DNA of 64,000 nucleotides from RYN-230 sp036497945. GTDB lineage: Bacteria > Actinomycetota > Actinomycetes > Streptosporangiales > Streptosporangiaceae. The stretch spans positions 48,796 to 112,795 of the forward strand of contig DASXIN010000155.1 of assembly GCA_036497945.1 (NCBI GenBank). The letters are read 5' to 3'. The first letter of the stretch is position 1. The number at the start of each line of letters is the position of its first letter. Below, in pieces: positions 35,013-43,418 of the stretch. The position numbers were made by a program, and so were the translations under genes. Under the pieces are notes generated by a model. It searched no databases. It was not told the origin of the DNA and worked only from the letters and a program-made list of their open reading frames with translations.

Positions 35013-35194
35013 TACTCTCCGCCTCCATGGGGCTACCCTGGAAGGGCTTGCCGGGGGGTTTCCGGTAGCGGTCCCAGGCAGACCGTGCTGGGCTGCTGGA
35101 ACCCCTCCCGCGCTATCACGGCGGTGTGATCCGGGGCATCCCCCGGGCTAGCTGATCCGGCCGGCCACTTCGGTGTCCGTCTAGAACGCTTCAT

Positions 35195-35288
35195 GTTTCC
35201 CATGAGCGGGTTTCGGCCACGTTTCCCAACTGTTACGCCGTAGACAACGGACCAGCGCATGGTGGACATCGTGTTTCGGCCCTGTTTC
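35195..35288 (-). promoter_or_regulatory. GlnR-like box array upstream of amt
   Basis: Read on the minus strand toward amt, the half-sites are GAAAC-n6-GAAAC (35288-35273), then GTAAC-n6-GAAAC-n6-GAAAC (35236-35210) and a further GAAAC (35199-35195). GTnAC and GAAAC half-sites with six-base spacers are the published GlnR consensus of Streptomyces and its relatives. The array lies 183-276 bases before the amt start. A weak -10-like TAGACG follows it. These bases are AT-richer than the rest of the intergenic region. Confidence 0.7.
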
Positions 35289-35558
35289 ACGGCGGCACAG
35301 CAGGACGTCCGGGGGCAATCCGCTGCACCAGTTCCCGGCCAAGGCAGCCAAGCGCGCCGCAAAGGCCGCGCCGGGCAGTGCGCTACCAGCAAGCCCGCAG
35401 GCCAGCGCCGCTGCCCTGCGCATGACCTACCGGGGCGGCGCCCGGCCAGGGCCGCTGCCCAGCCGGACCGTCCCGGTCGCGCCAGCTCGGCCCGGCTTGC
35501 CTGGAGCGCTGGCTTGTTACCCGTTCCGTCACGTTCCTGTAACAGTGGCAGACGGGGG

Positions 35559-35587
35559 TTGAGTCGCCAGCGGTCCCGGAATAGTCT
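35559..35587 (+). promoter_or_regulatory. Promoter of the lacI-transporter-glycosidase operon
   Basis: TTGAGT and TAGTCT are separated by 17 bases. Transcription would start near 35594, just before the first palindromic operator, leaving a leader of about 160 bases. Confidence 0.5.
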
Positions 35588-35601
35588 GCCCGTATCCGCT
35601 T

Positions 35602-35615
35602 GGTAAGCGCTTACT
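35602..35615. promoter_or_regulatory. LacI-family operator 1
   Basis: GGTAAGCGCTTACT: a 12-base perfect palindrome GTAAGCGCTTAC with the central CG typical of LacI-family operators. Immediately downstream of the predicted transcription start. Confidence 0.75.
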
Positions 35616-35668
35616 CTGCCGAGCTGAGCCCCGCGGCTGTGACCCAGCCGCTTTCTTAAGGGCGATTG

Positions 35669-35682
35669 GGTAAGCGCTTACC
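35669..35682. promoter_or_regulatory. LacI-family operator 2
   Basis: GGTAAGCGCTTACC: a 14-base perfect palindrome sharing its core with operator 1, centre to centre 67 bases. The pairing suggests cooperative binding or looping by a LacI tetramer and autoregulation of the adjacent gene. Confidence 0.75.
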
Positions 35683-35754
35683 AGAGGCGGGCGGCAGCTG
35701 TTGCCGGGTCAGTAGGCCCAGGTAGTGGCCCAGGAACTGCGAGGGAGCGTTCCG

Positions 35755-37101
35755 GTGGATAGTCGTGACGGGGTCAGTTCAGCCCCCTTGGATGGGCTGG
35801 CCGACAGCCCGGCGGCGGGCGGGCCCACTCCGTCCGACGCGGCCGGCTCCGCCACTGCGCCTACCGCAACCCACACGCCCACCGCGACCCTCCCGGCGGC
35901 CGGCTCCTCCGCCAGCCCGGCCTCCCCCGCCAACCCGCCCGCCTCAGCCAGCCCGCCCGCCTCAGCCAGCCCGGCCGCCGCGCCGCTCGCCGGGCGGCGC
36001 ATCGGCCCGGTCGCGCCGCCGACCATCTACGACGTGGCCAACGCGGCGGGCGTATCCATCGCCTCCGTGTCCCGGGTGCTGAACGGGCGCGGCAATCCAC
36101 TGCCGGAAACCCGGGAGCGGGTGCTGGAGGCCGTGGCCGAGCTCGGCTTCATCCCGGACGGCGCGGCCCGGGCGCTGAGTGCCCGGCTGAAGGAAGTCAT
36201 CGGGGTAGTGATCCGGCGGCCCACTGGCCAGGGCGTGGACAGCGCGGCCGAGGGCGGGGTCTTCCAGGACGAGGCGGAAAGCCTGCAGTTTCCCGACCTG
36301 ATCAACCGGGGTATCGAGGTCGCCGCCCAGCACCGCGACTACAACCTGCTGGTCAGCTCCGTGGACGTGGACGAGCACGATCACACCAGGCGGATCCACG
36401 CGCTGGCCCGGAAGAGCGACGGGCTGATCCTGCACGATCAGGTGATCGACGCGCCCCAGCTGGAGCGGCTGTCCCGGCAGGTGCCGATCGTGACGCTGGC
36501 CGGCGTGGCCACCCCGACCACGTCGAACGTGGGCGGCGACAACCAGAGCGGCATGCGGGATCTGGCCGTCCACCTGGTCCATGAGCACGGCTACCGGACC
36601 ATCGCCTACCTCGGCGGCCACCCGGACAGCCCAGACAACCTGGCCCGGCACGCCGCGCTGCGCGCGGGGGTGGCGGCCGCGGGCGGCACCCTGGTGGACG
36701 GCCCGCAGTGGCAGGGTGACTACGGCGCCGCGGGCGGGGCCGGGGTCATCGGCCGGCTGCTGGCCGGCGGGGGCGAGCTCCCCCGGGTCATCGCCTGCGC
36801 GAACGACCAGACCGCGCTGGGCGTGGTGTACGCGCTCATGCAGCACGGCCTCGACGTGCCCGGTGATGTCGCCGTTACCGGCTTCGACGACATCCCGATG
36901 GCGCGCCACCTGCGCCCCCAGCTGACCACCGTCCGCCAGCCCATCCAGGAGATCGGCGCGACCGCTTTCGAGGTGCTCTATTCCATGATCAGCAACGCTG
37001 AGCCCACCCAGCGCGACATCATGCTGCCCACCAGGCTCATCGCCCGGGAGAGCTGCGGTTGCCACCCCGACCCGGCCACGCCGGCCTGGCGCCTGGGCTG
37101 A
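35755..37101 (+). CDS. LacI family transcriptional regulator with long disordered N-terminus
   Basis: A 448-residue LacI/GalR repressor. An Ala/Pro/Ser-rich, probably disordered extension of about 85 residues precedes the HTH (TIYDVANAAGVSIASVSRVLNG from about residue 90, including the hinge-helix region ARALS). The sugar-binding domain has typical pieces such as YRTIAYLGGHPDS, VIACANDQTALGVVYAL and VAVTGFDDIPMARHL. The GTG chosen has GAGGGAG upstream; another GTG lies ten codons earlier. Two palindromic operators stand before it. It is the first gene of an operon with an Opp-type importer and a GH3 enzyme, so it probably senses a glycoside. Confidence 0.9.
   Translation: MDSRDGVSSAPLDGLADSPAAGGPTPSDAAGSATAPTATHTPTATLPAAGSSASPASPANPPASASPPASASPAAAPLAGRRIGPVAPPTIYDVANAAGVSIASVSRVLNGRGNPLPETRERVLEAVAELGFIPDGAARALSARLKEVIGVVIRRPTGQGVDSAAEGGVFQDEAESLQFPDLINRGIEVAAQHRDYNLLVSSVDVDEHDHTRRIHALARKSDGLILHDQVIDAPQLERLSRQVPIVTLAGVATPTTSNVGGDNQSGMRDLAVHLVHEHGYRTIAYLGGHPDSPDNLARHAALRAGVAAAGGTLVDGPQWQGDYGAAGGAGVIGRLLAGGGELPRVIACANDQTALGVVYALMQHGLDVPGDVAVTGFDDIPMARHLRPQLTTVRQPIQEIGATAFEVLYSMISNAEPTQRDIMLPTRLIARESCGCHPDPATPAWRLG
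35941..35976 (+). repeat. 18-base tandem repeat in the lacI 5' coding region
   Basis: GCCTCAGCCAGCCCGCCC is followed by a copy differing at one position. It encodes the repeated ASASPPASASP part of the disordered N-terminal extension and explains its length by slippage. Confidence 0.6.
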
Positions 37102-37112
37102 AGGGGACGGCC

Positions 37113-38090
37113 ATGCGCGTCATCGCCCGACGGCTGCTGTTCTACATCATCACCGCCATCGCCGCGGTCACCGTGGACTTCTTCATCCCGCGGCTGATGC
37201 CCGGGAACCCGGTGGAGGCGGTGCTGGCCCACATGCAGGGCAATGTCACCCCGGCCACCATCCGCGCCCTCGAGCTGCAGTACGGCCTGAACAGCCCGAC
37301 CGGCCTGTGGGGGCAATACATCACGTTCTGGGTGAACCTGCTGCACGGCAACCTGGGTGTGTCCACCAGCTACTACCCGTCCACCGTGACCAGCGTGATC
37401 CGTGGCGCGCTGCCCTGGACGGTCGCCCTGGTCGGTGTGTCCACGGTGATCAGCTTCCTGCTCGGCACGCTGCTCGGCATCCTGGTCGCCTGGCGGCGCG
37501 GCACCTGGCTGGACAGCCTGCTGCCGGCCACCACCTTCTTCCAGGCAGCGCCGTACTTCTTCGTCGCCTTCCTGGCCCTGGACCTGTTCGCGGTGCGGCT
37601 GGGCTGGTTCCCCACCGGCCGGGCCTACAACCAGCTGGACTTCCCGGCCTGGAACGCCAGCTATATCGGTGACGTGCTGCAGCACGCGATCCTGCCCGCG
37701 TTCACCATCGTGCTGTGCAGCGCGGCCGGCTGGATCGTCGGTATGCGCAACGTGATGGTGACCACCATGGACGAGGACTACGTCCTGGTTGCCCAGGCCA
37801 AGGGCCTGGCCAAACGCCGGGTGGTCTGGTACGCGGCACGGAACGCGATCCTGCCCAGCGTGTCTGGGTTCTCGCTGGCCATCGGCTTCGTGGTGTCCGG
37901 CGCGCTGCTCACCGAGATCGTGTTCAGCTACCCCGGCCTGGGCTGGATCCTGCTCCAGGCGGTCGGCGCCCGGGACTATCCGCTGCTCCAGGGCATCTTC
38001 CTGATCATCACGTTCGCCGTGCTGATCGCCAACCTGGCCGCCGACTCCGTGTACGTGTTCCTCGACCCCCGCACCCGTCAGGAGGCCTGA
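37113..38090 (+). CDS. Opp/Dpp-type ABC transporter permease 1
   Basis: A 325-residue permease of the DppB/OppB type with six membrane segments. FIPRLMPGNPVEAV near the start is the conserved first-loop motif, and the EAA loop reads AKGLAKRRVVWYAARNAILP; the end is VYVFLDPRTRQEA. ATG with AAGGGGACGG upstream, 12 bases after the lacI stop. Transporters of this class carry peptides, but also oligosaccharides such as cellobiose and xyloglucan pieces in several bacteria and archaea. Here the GH3 partner suggests the latter. Confidence 0.93.
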   Translation: MRVIARRLLFYIITAIAAVTVDFFIPRLMPGNPVEAVLAHMQGNVTPATIRALELQYGLNSPTGLWGQYITFWVNLLHGNLGVSTSYYPSTVTSVIRGALPWTVALVGVSTVISFLLGTLLGILVAWRRGTWLDSLLPATTFFQAAPYFFVAFLALDLFAVRLGWFPTGRAYNQLDFPAWNASYIGDVLQHAILPAFTIVLCSAAGWIVGMRNVMVTTMDEDYVLVAQAKGLAKRRVVWYAARNAILPSVSGFSLAIGFVVSGALLTEIVFSYPGLGWILLQAVGARDYPLLQGIFLIITFAVLIANLAADSVYVFLDPRTRQEA

Positions 38091-38093
38091 GCG

Positions 38094-39236
38094 ATGTCTA
38101 TCGGCACGGGCACAGACCTGGGCGGAACCGCCCTCGGCGGACTCGGCGTCGGCGGCGCCGGGGCGAGCGGAGTCGATCCGGCCAGCGAGCCGGTCGGCGG
38201 GCCCCTCGGCTCAGCGGACATCACCGAGAACCGGGGCCGCCGATTCCGGCTGCCCCGCTCGCCCAAGATCATTGCCGGCCTGGTCATGCTGGCCGCGTTC
38301 CTGATCCTGGCCATCGTCGGGCCCATCGTCGCGCCATACGACCCATCGGCCAGCCTGTCCACCACCAGCGGCACACCACAGCCACCATCCAGCGCGCACT
38401 GGCTTGGTACCACGCAGACCCAGCAGGACGTGTTCTCCCAGCTGCTGGCGGGCGGCCGGAGCACGATCCTGGTCGCGGTCCTGGCCGGGGTGGCGGCTAC
38501 CGTGCTGTCCGTGGTGATCGGGCTCTGCGCCGGTTACCTGCACGGCCGGTGGGCCGACGACCTGCTGTCCAGTCTGGCCAACATCTTCCTGGTGCTGCCT
38601 GCACTGCCGCTGCTCATCGTGATCTTCGGCTTCCTGCCGCCGAGTAGCAGCACCAACGACCTGCTGATCGGGCTGATCATCGCGCTCACCGGCTGGGCCT
38701 GGGGCGCCCGGGTGCTGCGCGCCCAGACGCTGTCGCTGCGTACCCGGGACTACGTCGAGTCCGCGCGCATCATCGGCGAGCGCGGCTGGCGGGTGATCAG
38801 CCACGAGATCCTGCCCAACCTGGTGCCGGTCGTCGCGTCCTCGTTCCTGTTCACCGTGCTGTACGGGGTCGGCACCTACACCGCCATCGCGTTCCTCGGC
38901 CTGGTCAACCCGGAGCACTGGAGCTGGGGCTCGATGCTGTTCGAGGCGCAGAATTCGGACGCCGAGGTGAGCGGCTACTGGTGGTGGTATATCCCGCCTG
39001 GCCTCATGGTCGCGCTGCTGGGCACGGCGCTGGCCCTGCTCAACTTCGGCATCGACGAGTTCATCAATCCGCGGCTGCGCGCCGCGGGCCTGACCAAGCG
39101 CCTGGCCAAGAAGTCGCGCGGCTCCGGGCTGCCCAAGCGGTTCGAGCTCGGCCTCACCCCCGTGGTCCGGCCCACCGCTGGGCGCGTCGCGCCCGGCGCG
39201 GCCGTGGCCGACCAGAGCCAGGAGGCAGGCATATGA
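38094..39236 (+). CDS. Opp/Dpp-type ABC transporter permease 2
   Basis: A 380-residue DppC/OppC-type permease. The first 45 residues are Gly-rich and cytosolic, which is unusual. A membrane helix follows (IIAGLVMLAAFLILAIVGPI), then HWLGTTQTQQDVFSQLLAGGRSTI in place of the standard LGTDxxGRD, and the EAA loop SARIIGERGWRVISHEILPN. The C-terminal tail after the last helix has about 60 residues, longer than typical, with Pro and Arg. It overlaps the next ATPase start (ATGA). Confidence 0.92.
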   Translation: MSIGTGTDLGGTALGGLGVGGAGASGVDPASEPVGGPLGSADITENRGRRFRLPRSPKIIAGLVMLAAFLILAIVGPIVAPYDPSASLSTTSGTPQPPSSAHWLGTTQTQQDVFSQLLAGGRSTILVAVLAGVAATVLSVVIGLCAGYLHGRWADDLLSSLANIFLVLPALPLLIVIFGFLPPSSSTNDLLIGLIIALTGWAWGARVLRAQTLSLRTRDYVESARIIGERGWRVISHEILPNLVPVVASSFLFTVLYGVGTYTAIAFLGLVNPEHWSWGSMLFEAQNSDAEVSGYWWWYIPPGLMVALLGTALALLNFGIDEFINPRLRAAGLTKRLAKKSRGSGLPKRFELGLTPVVRPTAGRVAPGAAVADQSQEAGI

Positions 39237-40371
39237 GCAGCCAGCCACTGCTGGACATCCGCGGGCTGCAGGTGGACTACGGGGCCGGCCCCGGTGCGGT
39301 GCACGCGGTGGTCGGCGCCGACCTGATGCTGCGCCGCGGCGAGGTGCTCGGGCTGGCCGGCGAGAGCGGCAGCGGCAAGTCCACGCTGGCCTACGCGGCG
39401 ATCCGGCTGCTCCGCGCCCCCGGCATGATCACCGGCGGCGAGGTGCTGTACTACCCCGAGCCGGGGCGCAACATAGACCTGCTGTCCCTGGACGAGCCGC
39501 AGTTGCGCGAGCTCCGCTGGTCACACATTGCCGTGGTACTGCAATCCGCGATGAACGCCCTCAACCCCGTGCTGTCCATCGGCACCCAGCTCACCGACGT
39601 GCTGCAGGCCCACCAGCCAGGCCAGTCGGCGGCGGCCCGCCGGCAGCGCGCCAGCGAACTGCTGGACATGGTCGGTATCACCGCCGACCGGCTGCGCAGC
39701 TACCCACACGAGCTGTCCGGCGGGATGCGGCAGCGGGTGATGATCGCGATGGCGCTCGCGCTGGAGCCGCAGATCGTCATCCTGGACGAGCCGACCACCG
39801 CGCTGGACGTAGTCACCCAGCGGGAGATCCTGGAAGAACTGACCGCGCTGCGCGAGCGGCTCGGGTTCGCGGTGCTGTTCATCACGCATGATCTTTCGCT
39901 GCTGGTAGAGATCGCCGATTCGATCGCGGTGATGTACGCGGGCCGCCTGGTCGAGCGGGCCGCCGCGGCCGACCTGTTCCGCGCACCGCGGCACCCGTAC
40001 ACGGTCGGGCTGCTGAACTCTTTCCCGTCGCTGCATGGGCCGCACCAGCACATGACCGGCATCCCCGGCTCGCCACCGGACCTGCGGATGCTACCGGTCG
40101 GCTGCGTCTTCCACCCGCGCTGCCGCTACGTGATGGACATCTGCCGCGAACAGTCACCACCGCTGGACCAGCCGGCCATCGGCACCCGGGCCAGCAGCCG
40201 GGTGGCCTCGTGCTGGCTGCAGGACGGCGATCACGAGGTACCCGCCGAACTGGCCCGGCCCGAGCCGAGCAGCGAGCCCGGCCCGGACCAGCTCGCGCCC
40301 ACCGGTGCGGCCACCAGCACCGCGGCCAGCGCCGCCTCCAGCGCCGCCGCACCTGAGCACGGGAGCCTGGC

Positions 40372-40375
<4 letters not shown>
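39233..40375 (+). CDS. Opp/Dpp-type ABC transporter ATPase (DppD type)
   Basis: A 380-residue ATPase. Walker A is GESGSGKST, the signature is LSGGMRQRVMIAMAL, Walker B is IVILDEPTTALD and the switch His lies in FITHDLS. The C-terminal CVFHPRCRYVMDICREQ is the Cys-rich oligopeptide-transporter motif and may hold a [4Fe-4S] cluster; an Ala/Ser-rich tail of about 40 residues follows. It forms a heterodimer with the next ATPase and powers the two permeases. Starts and stops overlap on both sides by four bases, so translation is coupled. Confidence 0.94.
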
Positions 40376-41505
<1,130 letters not shown>

Positions 41506-41526
41506 TGCACCGGGATGCCGCCTAGC

Positions 41527-41545
41527 GGCTGCGCACAACGCAGCC
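41527..41545 (+). terminator. Intercistronic hairpin 1 before the binding-protein gene
   Basis: GGCTGCG, five-base loop CACAA, CGCAGCC. It lies 21 bases behind the ATPase stop. Together with the next hairpin it may partly terminate the upstream message or protect the binding-protein message, giving the higher dose usual for binding proteins. Confidence 0.45.
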
Positions 41546-41583
41546 TGTGCCTACCTGACAGACCCACCTGGCGGCACGGCCGA

Positions 41584-41603
41584 CCGGCCGAAAGCCCGGC
41601 CGG
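41584..41603 (+). terminator. Intercistronic hairpin 2 before the binding-protein gene
   Basis: CCGGCCG, six-base loop, CGGCCGG. It lies 87 bases before the binding-protein ATG. No T-run follows. Confidence 0.45.
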
Positions 41604-41690
41604 CCAGCACCGCCCCACCGATAAAGACCCCGACACGGTCGCTCACAACAGGCCGACATCAAGCCGGCCGGGCACAACGGAGTTTAAGCA

Positions 41691-43391
41691 ATGAAACACA
41701 GAGTTCTAGCAGGGCTGGCTGTAGCCGGCGTCCTGAGCCTCGGAATCGCCGCCTGCGGCAGCAGTTCGAGCAGCGGCAGCGGGAACAACAGCAGCAGCGT
41801 GAAGATGGGCAAGACGCTGGTCATCGAGAGCACCCCGCTCTCCCCGATGACCGACACGTTCAACCCGTTCTCGCTGACCTCGACCGGTTACCTGACCAAC
41901 GCGGTGTCCCTCTACAACGAGCCGCTGTTCATCTTCAACACACTCAATTCGGCCCAGGCCCCGATCCCGATGCTGGCTACCAAGTCCGCCTGGTCAAACA
42001 GTGGCAAGACGCTGACGCTGACCATCCGGTCCGGGGTCAAGTGGAACGACGGCAAGCCGTTTAGCGCCAGCGACGTGGCCTTCACGTTCAACCTGCTCAA
42101 GAGCAACCCCAAGCTGTACACCTCGGGCGCACCGATCGTGACTAGCGCGTCCGCGCCCAGCGCAACCAGCGCGGTGCTCAACTTCGCCAAGCCGCAGTAC
42201 GCGAACCTGTTCCTGATCGGGCAGGTGTACATCGTCCCGCAGCACGTCTGGTCGTCAGTCGGCGACCCGGCCACCTACACGGACGCCAGCCCGGTCGGCA
42301 CCGGCCCGTTCATGATGGACAAGTTCTCGCCGCAGGGCTACACCCTCAAGCCGAACCCGCACTACTGGCAGAAGTCCAAGGTGCACATCCCGGAGATCGA
42401 CTTCCCGGCGTACAACACCAACGCCAACCTGGTGCCGCCGGTGGCCGCCGGCCAGATCGACTTCGCCGGCAACTACGTGGCCAACATCCAGTCCAACTAC
42501 CTGGCCAAGAGCTCGGAGAACCACACCTGGCTGGGCAGCGCGCCGTACTTCAGCGCCAACAACGTGGTCGGCCTGTTCCTGAACACCACCAAGGCCCCGC
42601 TGAACGACCCGGCGGTGCGCCAGGCGATCAGCTACGGAATCGACCGGTCCCAGCTCAACGTGCAGGGCGAGACCGGCTACGAGCCGCCGGTCAACTCGAC
42701 CAGCGGGCTGCTGCTGCCCAATCACCAGTCCTACCTGGACCCCTCGCTGGCCAACAACCTGCCCGCCACCGGCGACAAGGCCAAGGTCAGCTCCATCCTG
42801 GAGGCTGACGGCTGGAAGATGGCCGGCGGCAAGTGGACCAAGAACGGGCAGCACATCACGTTCTCCATCTCCGACCCGATCCCGTACAGCGACTACTACA
42901 CCGACTCCCAGCTGATCAGCCACCAGCTAACCGCGCTGGGCATGAACGTGACCCCGAACGGCATCGGCAACCCGACCACCTGGGCCGGCGACGTCGCCAA
43001 CGGCACGTTCGACGCGACCATCCACTGGAGCAACCAGGGGCCGAACCCGTACTTCATCTACGACAACTGGATGGACAGCTCGCAGACCGCGCCGGTCGGC
43101 AAGCCCGCCGCGGGCGACTACGGCCGCTTCAACAACGCGCAGGCCCAGGCCGCACTGGCCCAGTTCGCCGCCTCCGGCAGCCCGGCCGAGCAGAAGGCGG
43201 CCATCACCAAGCTGGAGCAGATCATGACCACCGAGGTGCCAGTGGTGCCGCTGCTCAACGGCGGGGCCTGGGCTGAGGTCTCCACCCGGAACTACACGGG
43301 TTGGCCGTCGGCCAGCAACCCGTACATGAACCCGGTGCCGAACATCCCGTACATCGAGGACACCATCCTGCATCTCACGCCGAAGTCCTGA
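41691..43391 (+). CDS. Opp/Dpp-type substrate-binding lipoprotein (SBP family 5)
   Basis: A 566-residue extracellular binding protein with a lipoprotein signal ending LSLGIAAC (acyl Cys22) and a Ser/Gly/Asn linker. Family segments include TLTIRSGVKWNDGKPFSASDVAFTF (read as TIRSGVKWNDGKPFSASDVA), VGTGPFMMDKF and DPAVRQAISYGIDRSQL. It captures the ligand for the adjacent importer. The size and fold are the same in peptide and oligosaccharide binders. It is followed after 27 bases by the GH3 glycosidase, supporting a carbohydrate ligand. Confidence 0.93.
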   Translation: MKHRVLAGLAVAGVLSLGIAACGSSSSSGSGNNSSSVKMGKTLVIESTPLSPMTDTFNPFSLTSTGYLTNAVSLYNEPLFIFNTLNSAQAPIPMLATKSAWSNSGKTLTLTIRSGVKWNDGKPFSASDVAFTFNLLKSNPKLYTSGAPIVTSASAPSATSAVLNFAKPQYANLFLIGQVYIVPQHVWSSVGDPATYTDASPVGTGPFMMDKFSPQGYTLKPNPHYWQKSKVHIPEIDFPAYNTNANLVPPVAAGQIDFAGNYVANIQSNYLAKSSENHTWLGSAPYFSANNVVGLFLNTTKAPLNDPAVRQAISYGIDRSQLNVQGETGYEPPVNSTSGLLLPNHQSYLDPSLANNLPATGDKAKVSSILEADGWKMAGGKWTKNGQHITFSISDPIPYSDYYTDSQLISHQLTALGMNVTPNGIGNPTTWAGDVANGTFDATIHWSNQGPNPYFIYDNWMDSSQTAPVGKPAAGDYGRFNNAQAQAALAQFAASGSPAEQKAAITKLEQIMTTEVPVVPLLNGGAWAEVSTRNYTGWPSASNPYMNPVPNIPYIEDTILHLTPKS

Positions 43392-43418
43392 GCTCGCGGA
43401 CCCGACGCAAGGACCTTG

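Larger units (their letters stand above)
35013..35754. promoter_or_regulatory. 742-base divergent regulatory region between amt and lacI
   Basis: No credible gene: the short frames here lack coding bias and ribosome binding sites. The amt side holds the GlnR-like boxes, and the lacI side holds a promoter and two operators. In between is an inverted pair TGTTAC (35515-35520) and GTAACA (35539-35544) with 18 bases between arms, perhaps another binding site. The leader of amt is about 180 bases long or more, long enough to hold regulation of its own, but no known riboswitch was recognised. Confidence 0.6.

Noticed and set aside
35013..35190. Riboswitch in the long amt leader
   Set aside because: No recognisable aptamer core; only G/C-rich local stems are seen.
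35033..35606. Short frames in the amt-lacI intergenic region
   Set aside because: No ribosome binding sites or motifs, and they overlap the GlnR-like boxes and are rich in Arg/Pro.
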